Source: Capronia americana (Eukaryota; Ascomycota; Eurotiomycetes; Chaetothyriales; Herpotrichiellaceae). From it: a stretch of 64,000 nt of DNA. The notes beneath the pieces were generated by a model. The model was not told the origin of the DNA and ran no database searches. It saw only the letters and a list, made by a program, of their open reading frames with translations. Below are positions 54,781 to 64,000 of the stretch, piece by piece. The position numbers and the translations under genes were made by a program. How positions within the stretch are numbered: the stretch's first letter is position 1; each line of letters begins with the position of its first letter. Location of the stretch: assembly GCA_016110215.1 (NCBI GenBank), contig JADWQD010000003.1, forward strand, positions 1,612,001 to 1,676,000. The letters are read 5' to 3'.

Positions 54781-55603
54781 AGCGTTTTAGCCATGGCACA
54801 CAAGGCGTCCGAGGGCATCCGTCAAACTCCCGGGATACGGGATGGGTCTCCGAGCATCAGCAGAGCCCAGTGGCTCCTATATTTGATAACGACATGATGA
54901 CGAACAAGATACGGCAGAGATGGAAACGTGATTTCAGCTACGGCGTTTGAGAGTCTGGGTGCGGTCTGTCGCTTTGGCGTTCCTGCAGCAGCATGTCGGC
55001 TGTTGTCGAATGGAAGCCGACCCTAAACTTCAATAGCATATACATATCGGCAATGTACAAACATCTACACACAACCTCGCCTCGTGCGGACATGTCGCTC
55101 TTCTTCCTGTCTTGGAGCCGCACTCGAGCTCCGTGTGGGCTCGGAGAATTTGTGCTGCGTGTGTGTGGCTCTTTCTCGGGAGCCTGATCCCTGGAACATG
55201 CGTTGATTTTCCAGCTCCCAGCGGACGGCGCCGGTGCTTAGTGTGGAATCCGCCAATCAGCCGTCGCCAGCGCAGAACTAGGGAGACTTGGCATGCTGAT
55301 TGAGGGCCAGTCTCAACGCCTAGCGCGTCGCGTCGACGTCGCTAAGTCACTTTGCTAATGCCGGCTGATTTCCCAATCTCGATTTCAACTTGTTTCTGGA
55401 TTTTGACACCTCAACACCACGTCTGAACTAATTCACCTCCATCTCAAGGTCCTTGTATTCTTCCTTTCCATGGCGCTGCCTGTCGGAGGATCTCATGCTT
55501 GCTGTCGTGTTATTGTCCATCTCCATCTGAGCGCCCCGCGTCTTGACTTCTCTCCCTCTGCAGTAGAGTCCCGCCAATCGCCAACCTGCCGCGACCTCCG
55601 TTC
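54781..55603. promoter_or_regulatory. Promoter/leader of the large coiled-coil gene
   Basis: 823 bp. The last 250 bp are pyrimidine-rich as in a 5' leader. No gene recognised. Confidence 0.5.
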
Positions 55604-58600
55604 ATGAACCTCGACGGGCTCAGCCAATTCGAGAATTCCCCTTCCGGCAGCCACGATACGGGCTTCTACCCTCTTCGCAGCTATCACGACTCCTTCCATC
55701 CTCTGAAAGAGCGCTCTCTTTCGTCCACTCCTTCAGAAAACGACGACTGGGTATCTCCTTTTACGCTCCCACCCCTGCCGAGTCTGCGGCGCGACCGCGA
55801 CCAGACAGACAACTTCCGGTCCCCCGAGTATTCGCGTCAACGTGACGGTAGCGGCGCCTACTACGCAGCCGCGTGGGGCTCGCCGTACGCTACCCCGAGT
55901 CCTCGAAGAACACCGCAGCCGCCCTCCGATCCTGCCAGTCACCGCCTAGACTTCGAAGACACCCCTCTGCCGAGGTCGTATAGTCGATCGTTCCTGGATC
56001 CCGGGGACGAAATTGGCGGCGTTCGATCACGCTCTCGACGCCGCGTATACGGGAATACCGCTACTCTCGACCCTACACAAGAGTTACGAAAGCCGCGTTC
56101 CGAAAGACCCAACTGGCTAAGCGACTCTGAAGACAGCGGATCCGAGACAAGTCAAAAAGAGGGCGAGAATACACCGACCCGTGTAGCCTACCTTGACAGC
56201 TGGGGAGCGTCACCTGCCGACAGCGTGAGTCGCGCTCCGGTGAAACACCGCAGCACCGAAAGTCTCGCTACTGTCACTCAGGACACGTTCCATGCTTCCG
56301 ACAACCGGTCAATAGTGTCGAAACGGCTTCGTACACCACTTCCGCCGCTTGGACAAAGCAACATGGCCGAGCACGAATCGGAGAAGGTTGCCTCGCCGGA
56401 GAAGCCGCTGCCGGTTCTCCCTCGCCGAGTCTCTCCTGCGGAAGACGATGTGAAACCACCAGAGAGCCCGACCTCAGCAGCCCGGCCGCGGCCGACTTCG
56501 ATGCAATCTTTTCAAAGACCAAAGAAGAGGGTCGTTTGGAGAGGCAAGGCCTGTATTATCGCATTGCCGCTGGCAGATCGAGAGGCCGCCGGCCTCCCTC
56601 CTTTACTGACGCCAGAAGAGGTCCAGGCACGAATACAGGGATGGATTGCCGCTGGCTATTCTGTGGACGGTTTTGAGTTGACACACCTGCCATTTGAGCG
56701 GTTGGGAGGCAGCAGCGGCCAGAGCCGGCCCGTCTATCCAGATCCTACTGAGTTGAACGCGGAACAGAAGTTGCGACAATTTCAGGTGCATATACCCGAC
56801 CCAGCAGAATGGGAGTCTTGGGTAGAAAGTCTGAGAGAGGAGAAACTCCGTGCGCTCGGTGTCAGCCCAAGCGGCTCGGAGGCTCCGCCGTCAACACGGT
56901 CACCTTTCTCCGCCACGATGAGCCGGGTTTCATCGACAGCTTATCCAGGACTCACTGCCTCACCACCCATCGCACCCTCCTCATCAGCAAGTAATCCACT
57001 CAGAGCGACAAGCAATCCGTTTTCACCCTCTCTAATGTCGTCCGCTGGAATCAGTCCTCAACCGGGATCTATTGCATCTTCACAGTTTAATGGGCCGCCG
57101 AAGAACATGCACGGATACAAGGCGTCTGTTGCACTCCCCGGCTTTCATGGACGGATCTCGCCCTATGAGCCGCCATTACCACAGCCGAATTCTTTTGGCA
57201 ATGGCCCTCGACCAAACATTCAACCGCTCTCCTCGCGCCAGAACAGCTTCTCTCCGAACCATCCGTTGCATCTCCCGAACATGGGAGAAGTCCTGTCGCA
57301 ACCCATGCACGTGCGCGCGCCGACCATGCAATTCGGCGGTGAACAAACCCGGAATCACATGCTGCCACCGAGAGGACATGTGCACCCTCAACATGCCTCT
57401 CAACATACTCCGAGCCCTGTTCTGCCTCAACGAGTCGACAGCCTGTCCCACACTCCTCAATTCAGCGAGTCATCCCGCACCCCCATTGAGATCGCACATC
57501 CTACGCCGAAGAGCCATCGCCACAACCTCAGTATGGCGCTGCAACGGGAGATCGACGAGGCTGAGGCTGCGTTACATGCGAAGCACGACAGCCTGCATGC
57601 CGAGGATCCGGAGAATTTTGGCCTGTCTCCGAGGAAGGGCTCCATCGCCGATGAAGCCGTGAATGAAGAGCTTCCCATCTTGAGACGACCGGAGACTATG
57701 ACAGCTGCGGACGAGAGATCCGACATCGAGACCAACCCAAGCATAGCCGCTACGCCAATGCTGATGGACGACAAGAATCCATTTGTGAACTGGCAAGCTC
57801 TAAGCGATGCAGCCAAGGCAGAATCGAAGTCTGCTCCGGAACCTGCTCCTACAAACAAGAAATTTAATGTTGAAGCCAAAGAATTCGATCCTCGGGCTGG
57901 GTTCTCAAGTTCGAATTTCTCGTTCGGAGCGCCTGCCTTTATGCAACCGGTCCACCTAGCACCATCCAAACCAGCGCCTCTGGTGGATAGAGGCCCGGCC
58001 AAGAACAGGTTTTCGATATCTCAACTTAATGCTGATGCTCCACCTTTCACCCCATCATTTATGCCGCCAGCCGGGCCCAAAGACACTACATTCAACTTCA
58101 GCTCTGCGACATTCAACGTCGATGCTCCGGTATTTAACCCCTCGCAGTCCGAAGTGTCCCGTTTCAATGATAGTGTGGCGTCTGACGCCGATACGCTGCC
58201 CAACAACACGAGCAGCATATTTCGGAATGTTGTCATTGATCCTGGCACAAAAGCTACAAGAAGATCGAGCAAGCCTGTGGCGGCTCCTGCAACCAAATCG
58301 AGAGGCGCCGAATCTGATGTGTCAGAGCCAGAGCCAACAGATGATGAGGCTGGGCGCCCAATGGCTCCAGCAGACCGGCAAAAGAGAGCACGAAGGCATG
58401 ATAGCGACGGTGACCGAAGTCCTGTCTTCGCCGACTCAGCACCGTTCCAACATAGAAGGATCCTTTCGGAAATTGTGGATGATGTCGATGCCAACGGTCC
58501 TGACCAGGGAAGTCCAAAGAAGCATTTTGATGGATGGGCGTATATTCCTGCGGATGAGTCGCAACTGGCCGTCGATGAGACTGCTAATGCACAAGAAAAG

Positions 58601-61600
58601 ATCGAGGACACCAAGGGCGATGATGATGACGCAGAGTCTGCCTTCACTTTCACCAACGCCAACGATGCCGCTATGTTTAACGAGGCTCGGCCCCCACTTG
58701 ATATTGACCAAAAAATGGAGACTGAAGGGGAAACTGAGCCCGACTCCATGGGCAACGTGGATGACGAGGCGGAGACCCCTGCTAAACACGCAGACAGCTC
58801 AGAGAGCTCCCATCGGAAGCCAAAGTCTTCTCTCTCTGCTTTAGCGAAGCCCTTCGAATTTAATCCGGGTGTCTCTGGCTCACTGCCGTCTTCTTCCTTT
58901 GCCACACCACAGAAAGTCCGAGGACTGGAATCCTCCAAATACGCAGCACTACCGAGTCCGCGAACAGAGCTCACGGCCAACTTGTCCTCCCCTCCAGCTG
59001 ATCTGCCTCACTACGCGGAGAAAGATCAAGGGTCAGTCAATGACGCGGAGGATACTGTTGAAGTGTTTGAAGACGACGACCAGAGCAGTGAAGAGGAGAT
59101 TGTGGAGGTCATTGAGGAGAAATCTGCTGATGACGAGGCTGAAGCGCCACAGAAGTTTTCAGACGCAACGAAAGAGCTGGGTGTCCACCCACAGGTGGAA
59201 GAGGATGAGTTCGACATGCCAGGACCGTCCCTCCGGCATGAAGATCAACCCGTCCCATCTTGGGAAGAAATCGATGCTGTGATGAAACATCTTGAGGACC
59301 ATCCTGAGCTTGGTGTGGAACGTAACGATACACCAGTCCAGTCCACCCCACTTGTCGATATGCGCTTAGGAGGCATTTTCCGAAGTGATGCCCCGAGCCC
59401 CAGCCCTCGCAGAATCCAGGACAACAAATCTGGTCAAAGCGACACTTCGTATCCACCGTCCTACGGGCTCGGTATTGGGGTTCACAAGCTGAACTCGGGC
59501 AGAGATGATGTGAGTGACTGGGGCGATGCTTTGCCTGCGCCAGAGGCAGCGAAACTCCAGCTTCGGTCACAATTCTTCGATGGCCATGTCAATGACCTGG
59601 TTGATGGCATCCTTGAAAATCGTCTTGGTCCTCTTGAGCGCGCTCTGGAGACCATCCAGCACTCTTTGGCGTTGCTCGCGACACAGGCGAAACCAAAGAG
59701 GGACCGTCGCAGCATGTCGACAGAGCAAAAGGAGTCCGATGCCGATGACGAGGACGATTATGATGCGTTTGAAGGGTTCTCATCGTATAGAGCGCGGTCA
59801 CCGATGGCGCGGAGAGGAGAGCGAAAACATGACCTGATCCGTGCCGCCGTTGCCGAGGCCATCGCCGCATATCAGCCTCCTCCTCCGCCTCAACCGGCTG
59901 TCGACATGACCGAGGTCAACGGTGTCTTGCAGGAGATGAGACAACTAGCGCAACAAACCGGCTCCCAGAATACACAAAACGAGCTCAAGACGATCATGGA
60001 AGATGTCATCTCTCACCATCCTCGACTCCGAGGGTCAAGAGTGCGCGAAGATCACGAGACTGCGGAGATGAAATTGAAGCCCCAAATTGATGGCTTAGAA
60101 AGTATGCTGAAGATCTCACAAGAGCATGCCGCGGAAGAAGCTCGTCTCCGGCGCAAGGCAGAAGAGGACATCAACGAGCTCAAACTGCGACTTCGCATTG
60201 CCGAGGAGGAAGCCGCCCAATACCGCGAGTCCTCGGAGGAAGCTCAGCACACGTTGACGGCTTTTGTGGAAGAGAAGGAGTCCTACAAGAACCTCGAGCG
60301 CGACCTGGAAGGGTTGGCTCTCAAGAACACAGCGCTCGAACATACCCTCGAAGAGTACCGCGTATCGAGTGACCAGTGGCGAGAGGACATCCGGCACGAG
60401 CGTGCCAACAACAAAGATCTCAAACGCACGTTGCGCGAACTTCACCAGCAACTTCAAGAGCAGACACAGTCTCGAGAAGGCCTTCGCGCCAAGATTGAGC
60501 GCGTCCAGTCGCAGATGACACAAGTCGTCCAAGACATGCATGCCGAACAGGAAGACTGGCGGAACAAAGAGCACAGTCTGGAGAGCAGAATTGCCATTGC
60601 TCAAGATGCACTCGAACAGGAGCGACGCCACCGCGAAAAGGCGGAACTGGAGTTGGACGTTTTGGATAAGGAGCACAAGGCAAATCTCCAGCTCAAGACT
60701 GCCTTGGAACAGGCTCAGTCGGATATCTCGAGACTGAACGAGCTGGTTGCTTCCCTGCGAGAAGAGAACCGAGTGCTTGATACGAAAGCGTTCAATCTCG
60801 ATCGAGAATTGGCCCATACGAAGAACAGCAAAGACGCCGAGCTTGCAACGTCAACTATTAAACTGCAGGCTGAGCTGGAAAGTGCCGTGGCGCAACTCCA
60901 AAGCGTGCGCGCCGATTCGGATGCACAAATCACGCGACTGCAAGGCCGCCTGGACCATGCTGAACTGAGTCTCGAAGAGCAAAAGGCCAAGCACGAATCG
61001 CTCCTGGCCGAGACGGTCGAGGCACATCAACAGGCTCTTCGAGACGCCGATGAAAAGAAGGAGTCTGCTCTAGGAGAACAACACCGGAGTCATGAGAAGA
61101 TGCTTAATGAGCTACGTGATCGCCACGCACGAGAGTTGCATGACTCTTCTGATGCCCGGACCAGGCTCGAGCATCAATTCAACGAGAGGTTGAACCTAGG
61201 TGATGACAAGATCAAACATCTAGAAAGCAAGGTCACGGATCTCGAGGAACGATTGGCGATTACGAAGTCGGCTGCTCGAGCTGCTGTGGAGGCTGCCACG
61301 GCCAAGGGCGTCAACCTTCCCACTCCCGCCTCATCTGTCGTGGCATCACCACCCCAACGTGCAGCAACCGCGTCCATGTCATACGCCAGGGGAAGTGAAG
61401 TCCCGGAAAAGATCTCACCACAAGCCCTTCGAGAGTCCATCATGGTCTTACAAGATCAATTGCAAAACCGTGAGCAGAAGATCGAGCAACTCGAAGCAGA
61501 GCTCGCTGCGGCCGATAAGGAGGCTCCTGCCAAGCTCAAGGAGCGCGACACGGAGATCAGCTGGTTGCGTGAGCTGCTCAGCGTCCGCGTGGACGATCTC

Positions 61601-62290
61601 GACGAGATTACAACCGCCCTCTCCAAGCCTGACTTCGACCGGGACAGTGTACGAGATGCCGCGATTAGGCTGCGTGCGAATCTGCAGATGGAGCAACAGC
61701 TGAAAGAGCGCGCTACGGGAGGTGGCTTGACCAGCTCCTTCCCTTCAATTTCTAGCTTGTCAAGCTACGCTCAGTCCCCGCGTGCACTGCCCATGGCGGC
61801 TGCAGCTGCGTGGGGAAATTGGCGAAAAGCTCGTGACACGTCGATCGGGGCACTCTCGGATCTAGCGACCAATCTCGGCAATCAGACACCATCCAAATCA
61901 ACCGTTGGAAGCCCAGCAAGTTTTCTGTCCGGCATGATCACTCCACCTGCCACGAACCAGAAGACACCAACCTCAAGCGACCAGCCACTTCAAGCGCCCC
62001 CGACCATGAGACCTCTCGCCGCAGCGGCTGCGCAAGCTCGCAAAAGCGGCGGACCTGAAGCTCGCCCCTTGAGGGCGTACAATTCGCAGCCCCGAGCTCT
62101 GTCAAGCAGACAGGCAGAAAAACGGCCCGAGAGCTCGCCCTCGCAGCGGGACATTGAGCCGCCTCAGACACCAACGCAGGTTAAGAACCAACCCAACTTC
62201 GACTTGACCGAGGATGTGGACGACGATGCATCACCCCTTGACGAGGAGGATACAGGGCCCGTTGAAGAAGCGGAGCCGATCACTGAATGA
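55604..62290 (+). CDS. Large coiled-coil protein, 2228 residues, single exon
   Basis: One uninterrupted exon of 6.7 kb, unusual for this gene-dense and intron-rich stretch. Residues 1-300 are disordered (Ser/Pro/Arg). A short conserved-looking module follows at about 306-425: KKRVVWRGKACIIALPL, LTPEEVQARIQGWIAAGYSV, and EWESWVESLREEKLRALGV; I have seen this combination in conserved but unnamed mould proteins. Residues ~430-1480 are mostly disordered and contain FSFGAPAF/FNFSSATF-like FG repeats and very acidic stretches (EVFEDDDQSSEEEIVEVIEE). Long coiled coils span about 1490-1900 and 1945-2005. The end is again disordered. It could be a cortical or nuclear scaffold; this is inference and no named orthologue is claimed. 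Confidence 0.85.
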   Translation: MNLDGLSQFENSPSGSHDTGFYPLRSYHDSFHPLKERSLSSTPSENDDWVSPFTLPPLPSLRRDRDQTDNFRSPEYSRQRDGSGAYYAAAWGSPYATPSPRRTPQPPSDPASHRLDFEDTPLPRSYSRSFLDPGDEIGGVRSRSRRRVYGNTATLDPTQELRKPRSERPNWLSDSEDSGSETSQKEGENTPTRVAYLDSWGASPADSVSRAPVKHRSTESLATVTQDTFHASDNRSIVSKRLRTPLPPLGQSNMAEHESEKVASPEKPLPVLPRRVSPAEDDVKPPESPTSAARPRPTSMQSFQRPKKRVVWRGKACIIALPLADREAAGLPPLLTPEEVQARIQGWIAAGYSVDGFELTHLPFERLGGSSGQSRPVYPDPTELNAEQKLRQFQVHIPDPAEWESWVESLREEKLRALGVSPSGSEAPPSTRSPFSATMSRVSSTAYPGLTASPPIAPSSSASNPLRATSNPFSPSLMSSAGISPQPGSIASSQFNGPPKNMHGYKASVALPGFHGRISPYEPPLPQPNSFGNGPRPNIQPLSSRQNSFSPNHPLHLPNMGEVLSQPMHVRAPTMQFGGEQTRNHMLPPRGHVHPQHASQHTPSPVLPQRVDSLSHTPQFSESSRTPIEIAHPTPKSHRHNLSMALQREIDEAEAALHAKHDSLHAEDPENFGLSPRKGSIADEAVNEELPILRRPETMTAADERSDIETNPSIAATPMLMDDKNPFVNWQALSDAAKAESKSAPEPAPTNKKFNVEAKEFDPRAGFSSSNFSFGAPAFMQPVHLAPSKPAPLVDRGPAKNRFSISQLNADAPPFTPSFMPPAGPKDTTFNFSSATFNVDAPVFNPSQSEVSRFNDSVASDADTLPNNTSSIFRNVVIDPGTKATRRSSKPVAAPATKSRGAESDVSEPEPTDDEAGRPMAPADRQKRARRHDSDGDRSPVFADSAPFQHRRILSEIVDDVDANGPDQGSPKKHFDGWAYIPADESQLAVDETANAQEKIEDTKGDDDDAESAFTFTNANDAAMFNEARPPLDIDQKMETEGETEPDSMGNVDDEAETPAKHADSSESSHRKPKSSLSALAKPFEFNPGVSGSLPSSSFATPQKVRGLESSKYAALPSPRTELTANLSSPPADLPHYAEKDQGSVNDAEDTVEVFEDDDQSSEEEIVEVIEEKSADDEAEAPQKFSDATKELGVHPQVEEDEFDMPGPSLRHEDQPVPSWEEIDAVMKHLEDHPELGVERNDTPVQSTPLVDMRLGGIFRSDAPSPSPRRIQDNKSGQSDTSYPPSYGLGIGVHKLNSGRDDVSDWGDALPAPEAAKLQLRSQFFDGHVNDLVDGILENRLGPLERALETIQHSLALLATQAKPKRDRRSMSTEQKESDADDEDDYDAFEGFSSYRARSPMARRGERKHDLIRAAVAEAIAAYQPPPPPQPAVDMTEVNGVLQEMRQLAQQTGSQNTQNELKTIMEDVISHHPRLRGSRVREDHETAEMKLKPQIDGLESMLKISQEHAAEEARLRRKAEEDINELKLRLRIAEEEAAQYRESSEEAQHTLTAFVEEKESYKNLERDLEGLALKNTALEHTLEEYRVSSDQWREDIRHERANNKDLKRTLRELHQQLQEQTQSREGLRAKIERVQSQMTQVVQDMHAEQEDWRNKEHSLESRIAIAQDALEQERRHREKAELELDVLDKEHKANLQLKTALEQAQSDISRLNELVASLREENRVLDTKAFNLDRELAHTKNSKDAELATSTIKLQAELESAVAQLQSVRADSDAQITRLQGRLDHAELSLEEQKAKHESLLAETVEAHQQALRDADEKKESALGEQHRSHEKMLNELRDRHARELHDSSDARTRLEHQFNERLNLGDDKIKHLESKVTDLEERLAITKSAARAAVEAATAKGVNLPTPASSVVASPPQRAATASMSYARGSEVPEKISPQALRESIMVLQDQLQNREQKIEQLEAELAAADKEAPAKLKERDTEISWLRELLSVRVDDLDEITTALSKPDFDRDSVRDAAIRLRANLQMEQQLKERATGGGLTSSFPSISSLSSYAQSPRALPMAAAAAWGNWRKARDTSIGALSDLATNLGNQTPSKSTVGSPASFLSGMITPPATNQKTPTSSDQPLQAPPTMRPLAAAAAQARKSGGPEARPLRAYNSQPRALSSRQAEKRPESSPSQRDIEPPQTPTQVKNQPNFDLTEDVDDDASPLDEEDTGPVEEAEPITE

Positions 62291-63381
62291 ACATTTTCTT
62301 TGCGCTCGGAGGCAATTTGTCAGAGTGGAGAGTGTGAAAGATTGCATTTTGTCATGCCACATAATGATACCCACTGTCGATCGTTTTGCGTTTCTCTGCC
62401 ACAAAATTTTTAATATATGGGCATTTGTATAGACATACTGGTTGAAGGCATGCACAGCTATCGTGGGACTGGACATGCTCGAGGACAGACTGACCGGATG
62501 TGAAGCTGGCAGAGATGTTACATACAGGCTCGGAAAAGTCGAATCTTGTTCACTCATTCGAATTGTCCTGGGAAAGACAAAGATCAATATACCCCATGCT
62601 CAGTTGTTGCGTTTCCATGATGTGGACATTTCCTTATAGCGTCGGATTGGCCGTTGGTATGCGGAACGGCGTCAGGGACATACAGTAGCATAGCGAGGTA
62701 CATAATGATGGAGATGATGGCGACATTAGCCACACTTGCTGAACCTTGAGCTCTGAGTACGCCTTGGTTTGTGCTACTCGTGAGAGTACTAACTACATGC
62801 TCCCAGTTGTACTCGGTATGCGCGGGCATGTCGCCCAGCCTTGTGTGGGGAGCTCTTCTTCCCCACAATATCCAGCACCGAGTCACCGAGCAAGGGACTT
62901 CAAGAAGCCGTCATTCACAGTCCTTTCCAGGACCATCAGTGACCATCTCAGTTGTGGCTCAGTCACATGAATATCGCTACATCTTCGGAAGTCAATAAGA
63001 GACCTGTATTCTCTGCCATCACGTCACATCACAGATTCCCAGCGGTGGTTGGCGGCCCAAAAGCTGTTGCCTAGCTACCATATCTACTGTAAGGAGTCTA
63101 CGGAGTCTACACAGTGCGGAGGATCTGACTTGCCTACCTACGCAGCACCGTACGCAGTATGAAGAATAGATAATACACCTTTCTAACTGACGACGCTCGA
63201 ACGCTGGTATAATAGATATTATTATAGCACGATCGCCAACTCGACCGAACTGCCCTCGACCCGGTGCTGGATGTCAACGCGGACTTTGATTAAGATTCCT
63301 CTCATCCCAGCTTGTTTGTATATTATCATTACCCCAAGCATAACCAGGCAACCAAACCAATCCAGACCAAACCAAACAACC
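62291..63381. other. Intergenic region
   Basis: 1.09 kb between the coiled-coil gene and the beta-lactamase-like gene. It contains a CTACGGAGTCTACAC microrepeat stretch near 63099. No gene recognised. Confidence 0.5.
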
Positions 63382-64000
63382 ATGGGCTCCTCCTCCTCCT
63401 CCTCCTCCTCCTCTGTCCATACGCTATTATTACCTCCCCCTTCTTCCCTGGTCCTCCTCATCATAAGCATCATCTTCTCAACTCTCTCAATCTTCACCCC
63501 GGTCGTACAAGCGGCATGCTCGTCCCAATCACCATTCTACCCACCACCGACATATGACCAACACGCGTCCGAGATATGGGAAGCATTCAGCCAGATCGAG
63601 GCCTCGCTGTCCGCGCTGACGAGGAACAATAACAGCAACACGAACACCGCGCTCAACACGTCGTCTTATTCCGTCGAGGTGACGTCCTCAGCGGGGACGT
63701 TGTGGTCCACGTTCCACACAGCCAGGGTCAAGAACGAGACGAGACCGGGCGCCGACAAGGTCGACTCCTCCAGCCGGTACCGCATCGCGAGCATCACAAA
63801 GGTGTTTACGGTGCTGAGCCTCTTGCAGCTTCATGGCCAGGGGAGGTTGTCTCTTGACGATAGTGTGGATAAGTATGTCTCTTTCTTGGGTGTCGCGGTC
63901 GCGGACGTGGACGCGGACGTGACACAGTCGAACCTTTACCCGTACTCGAACTCAAACTCGACCTCCGAGTCGATAATCTGGTCGGACATCACCCTCCGCT
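63382..64000 (+). CDS. Serine beta-lactamase-fold protein, N-terminal part
   Basis: Open from ATG 63382 to the window end (206 codons seen). It begins with MGSS and a run of ten Ser encoded by TCC repeats (a microsatellite), then a hydrophobic segment (SSLVLLIISIIFSTLSIF) that serves as a signal peptide or anchor. The catalytic SxxK motif is SITK (Ser137, Lys140) in YRIASITKVFTVLSLLQLHG, followed by GRLSLDDSVDKYV. These are the hallmarks of the class C beta-lactamase/penicillin-binding-protein fold, which in fungi includes secreted esterases and hydrolases of unknown substrate, often linked to secondary metabolism. The YxN motif and the rest lie outside the window. Confidence 0.88.
   Translation, partial: MGSSSSSSSSSVHTLLLPPPSSLVLLIISIIFSTLSIFTPVVQAACSSQSPFYPPPTYDQHASEIWEAFSQIEASLSALTRNNNSNTNTALNTSSYSVEVTSSAGTLWSTFHTARVKNETRPGADKVDSSSRYRIASITKVFTVLSLLQLHGQGRLSLDDSVDKYVSFLGVAVADVDADVTQSNLYPYSNSNSTSESIIWSDITLR

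Noticed and set aside
1..64000. CRISPR arrays, tRNA/rRNA genes, complete transposons or viral genes
   Set aside because: No regularly spaced repeats, tRNA-like B-boxes, transposase or reverse transcriptase motifs were recognised by eye; a tRNA scan and a repeat-library search would be needed to exclude small ones.

Overview
The window is nuclear DNA of a filamentous ascomycete (Pezizomycotina). Genes are split by short introns (about 45-100 bp, GT...AG, many with a CTAAC/CTGAC-like branch site). The gene content is typical of moulds: three Zn(II)2Cys6 regulators, a bZIP factor, a GH17 glucanase, a laccase-type multicopper oxidase, secreted phosphoesterases, PEX11 and an NCS1 permease. I could not place it below subphylum with confidence. 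Exon models were built by hand; for every spliced gene whose exon coordinates are given, the exon lengths sum to a multiple of three.

Layout. (1) 1-4977: a mitochondrial SCOT-type CoA transferase (cut by the window edge), a DIC1-like mitochondrial dicarboxylate carrier in divergent orientation, and a FacB-like acetate regulator; together they look like a small acetate/ketoacid carbon-use neighbourhood. (2) 4978-18313: about 13 kb with one recognisable gene, a small bZIP factor at 13.5-14.2 kb; the rest carries microsatellites, small tandem duplications and a scattered TACGAGTA microrepeat. (3) 18.3-33.8 kb: cell-surface and secreted functions (RS-tailed membrane protein, GH17 glucanase, N-anchored multicopper oxidase, acid phosphatase, phospholipase C) with a CCC1-type iron transporter, a PEX11 protein and EMC5. 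(4) 34.2-48.1 kb: the most interesting part, a coordinated block of three divergent gene pairs: alpha/beta hydrolase <> XanA-like dioxygenase, Zn2Cys6 regulator <> second XanA-like dioxygenase, and IPNS-type 2OG dioxygenase <> NCS1 nucleobase-type permease. A broken hypothetical ORF lies between the second and third pairs. (5) 48.7-64 kb: GPI-type wall protein, UBE2S-like E2, another Zn2Cys6 regulator, a 2228-residue coiled-coil protein in one exon, and the start of a serine beta-lactamase-fold protein.

How the genes may work together. The 34-48 kb block contains an importer, three Fe(II)/2-oxoglutarate dioxygenases, a hydrolase and its own regulator. All three divergent promoters contain the 8-bp palindrome TCGGCCGA (five copies; by eye no other intergenic copy in the window), and two of the three are rich in HGATAA sites of the AreA/NIT2 type. 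The inference is a nitrogen-repressible, pathway-specific catabolic cluster for a purine- or pyrimidine-like compound (xanthine/methylxanthine or thymine-like). The substrate is not determined by the sequence.
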